The notes under the pieces are model-generated. The model was not told the DNA's origin. It saw nothing but the letters and a program-made list of their open reading frames with translations, and did no database searches. The position numbers and the translations under genes are program-made. From Pomphorhynchus laevis (taxonomy: Eukaryota; Acanthocephala; Palaeacanthocephala; Echinorhynchida; Pomphorhynchidae): DNA of 64,000 nt. Where the stretch lies: assembly GCA_012934845.2 (NCBI GenBank), contig WNNJ02002909.1:19232-83231 (forward strand). The letters are read 5' to 3'. Of the stretch, positions 63,400-64,000 are shown one piece after another; position 1 is the first letter of the stretch, and each line of letters opens with the position of its first letter.

Positions 63400-63690
63400 T
63401 TGTCTAGCACTGCTAATAGTGCTAAAGGTGTTGCCGCGCTGTACTACCATGCCTAGTCTTTGCTTTAACCACAATGACTCGCGTGTTTCACCCGTTGTAG
63501 ACTGAATTCACTGGCCGATTTCCTTTATGATGACTGCTGTTGTCGGTCCGAACACTCCTGTAGTCTCGATAACGATCGGTTCAAATTGAAACCGTCCTGA
63601 TAGGCTTTTGTACTTAAGCCGTTTTGCGTCCTCTGCGATTTTGGCGGCTCTGCGGCTCTCCCTGACTCAGTTGTTGGCGAGTGTACGTTT
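63400..63690 (-). pseudogene. Fragment of another RT-linked nuclease-like protein C-terminus
   Basis: Minus strand from about 63665: VRESRRAAKIAEDAKRLKY, RFQFEPIVIETTGVFGP, IIKEIGQ, a TGA, then TTGETRESLWLKQRLGMVVQRGN. The pattern K..KY..L..F.F.PIVIET.GVFG, ending in QR(I/L)...QRGN, is one I associate with C-termini of RT proteins in many invertebrates (recollection, not a search). It resembles the last part of the RLE domain (KY..P.IF.T.GG.G) but differs from the RLE family of this window. Upstream parts are not readable. One internal stop in about 90 codons. Confidence 0.5.
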
Positions 63691-63699
63691 GTTATTTTT

Positions 63700-64000
63700 A
63701 ATGTTTTGAAAACGCACTATGGACATGCATAAATTATAATCGGCATTACCAGACGCTTATAACCCAACGTTTATATCATAATCGCTTACACAATTAAATC
63801 ACATTAAATTTCATGCCTTATTGTGTTTTTGTAAATTTTATGTCGGAATATTAAAACAAAATTAAACTCATTTTTAATTTAAATTTAATATTTGATTTAA
63901 ATTCAACCATACTCGATTTTAATCATAAATAATTCTGATAATCAATCGTAATTATTATTGCTGCCAATTCAATAATTTTGATCATGTAATGTTTCAATTA
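63700..64000. other. AT-rich end of window, no gene seen
   Basis: Runs of AAATTTAATATTTGATTTAAATTC without a coding match. Confidence 0.5.

Overview
The window is eukaryotic, AT-rich DNA, almost certainly from an invertebrate animal. I found no recognisable host gene, rRNA or intact tRNA. Nearly all protein-coding sequence belongs to non-LTR retrotransposons (LINEs) in different states of decay. ORF1 proteins with a PHD-like cysteine finger plus an RRM-like domain, CR1-type endonuclease/RT proteins, and an R2-like class with a C-terminal nuclease fit a flatworm, rotifer, mollusc or similar animal, but the window does not settle the phylum.

Four LINE groups are interleaved. (1) CR1-like: ORF1 with a C-rich PHD-like finger and a C-terminal RRM-like domain ending in NFQVV; ORF2 with an AP endonuclease and RT. 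There are about 14 pieces. The copy at 53.5-58.0 kb (minus) has both ORFs open at full length. (2) L2-like: five pieces ending in a conserved hairpin followed by AATAAATC and a T run (0.44-3.0, 6.5-7.8, 51.1-51.9, 58.4-59.3 and 60.5-61.2 kb). (3) Jockey/I-like: ORF1 with three CCHC knuckles, and ORF2 that starts inside the ORF1 stop in the best copy; five pieces plus a segment captured in a chimera (5.2-5.5, 8.6-9.3, 9.4-11.4, 20.1-21.1, 21.4-23.5 and 42.1-46.1 kb). (4) RLE-type: single ORF with an N-terminal Cys cluster, an RT with an unusual TQGDPFAM motif, a CCHC knuckle and a PD-(D/E)XK-like C-terminus. There are seven coding-bearing copies, all on the minus strand, plus one plus-strand 3' UTR stub (14.3-20.1, 36.6-42.0 and 49.7-50.7 kb).

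Layout: 0-3 kb L2-like 5' half preceded by a 16-bp tandem array; 3-6.5 kb CR1 pieces including a CR1/Jockey/CR1 chimera; 6.5-7.8 kb L2 3' end; 8.5-11.4 kb two head-to-head Jockey-like copies; 11.4-14 kb CR1; 14.3-20.1 kb RLE cluster; 20.1-23.5 kb Jockey-like copies around a tRNA-derived SINE; 23.9-24.5 kb a pair of 264-bp direct repeats; 24.9-36.5 kb CR1 copies in both orientations; 36.6-42.0 kb two RLE copies head to tail; 42.1-46.1 kb Jockey-like; 46.5-49.7 kb two CR1 copies meeting at a 123-bp palindrome; 49.7-51.9 kb RLE and L2 ends; 53.4-62.8 kb one CR1 copy split by three later LINE insertions; 63.4-63.7 kb a fragment of another RT-linked nuclease-like family.

The region reads as a LINE graveyard with a few young copies (CR1 at 53.5-58.0 kb, RLE at 15.5-18.6 kb, Jockey-like ORF1 at 9.4-10.7 kb). 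The main points for follow-up are the RLE family and its possible preference for the 3' tails of CR1 elements, covarying 3'-terminal hairpins in three LINE groups, and short near-perfect foldback palindromes at element breaks.
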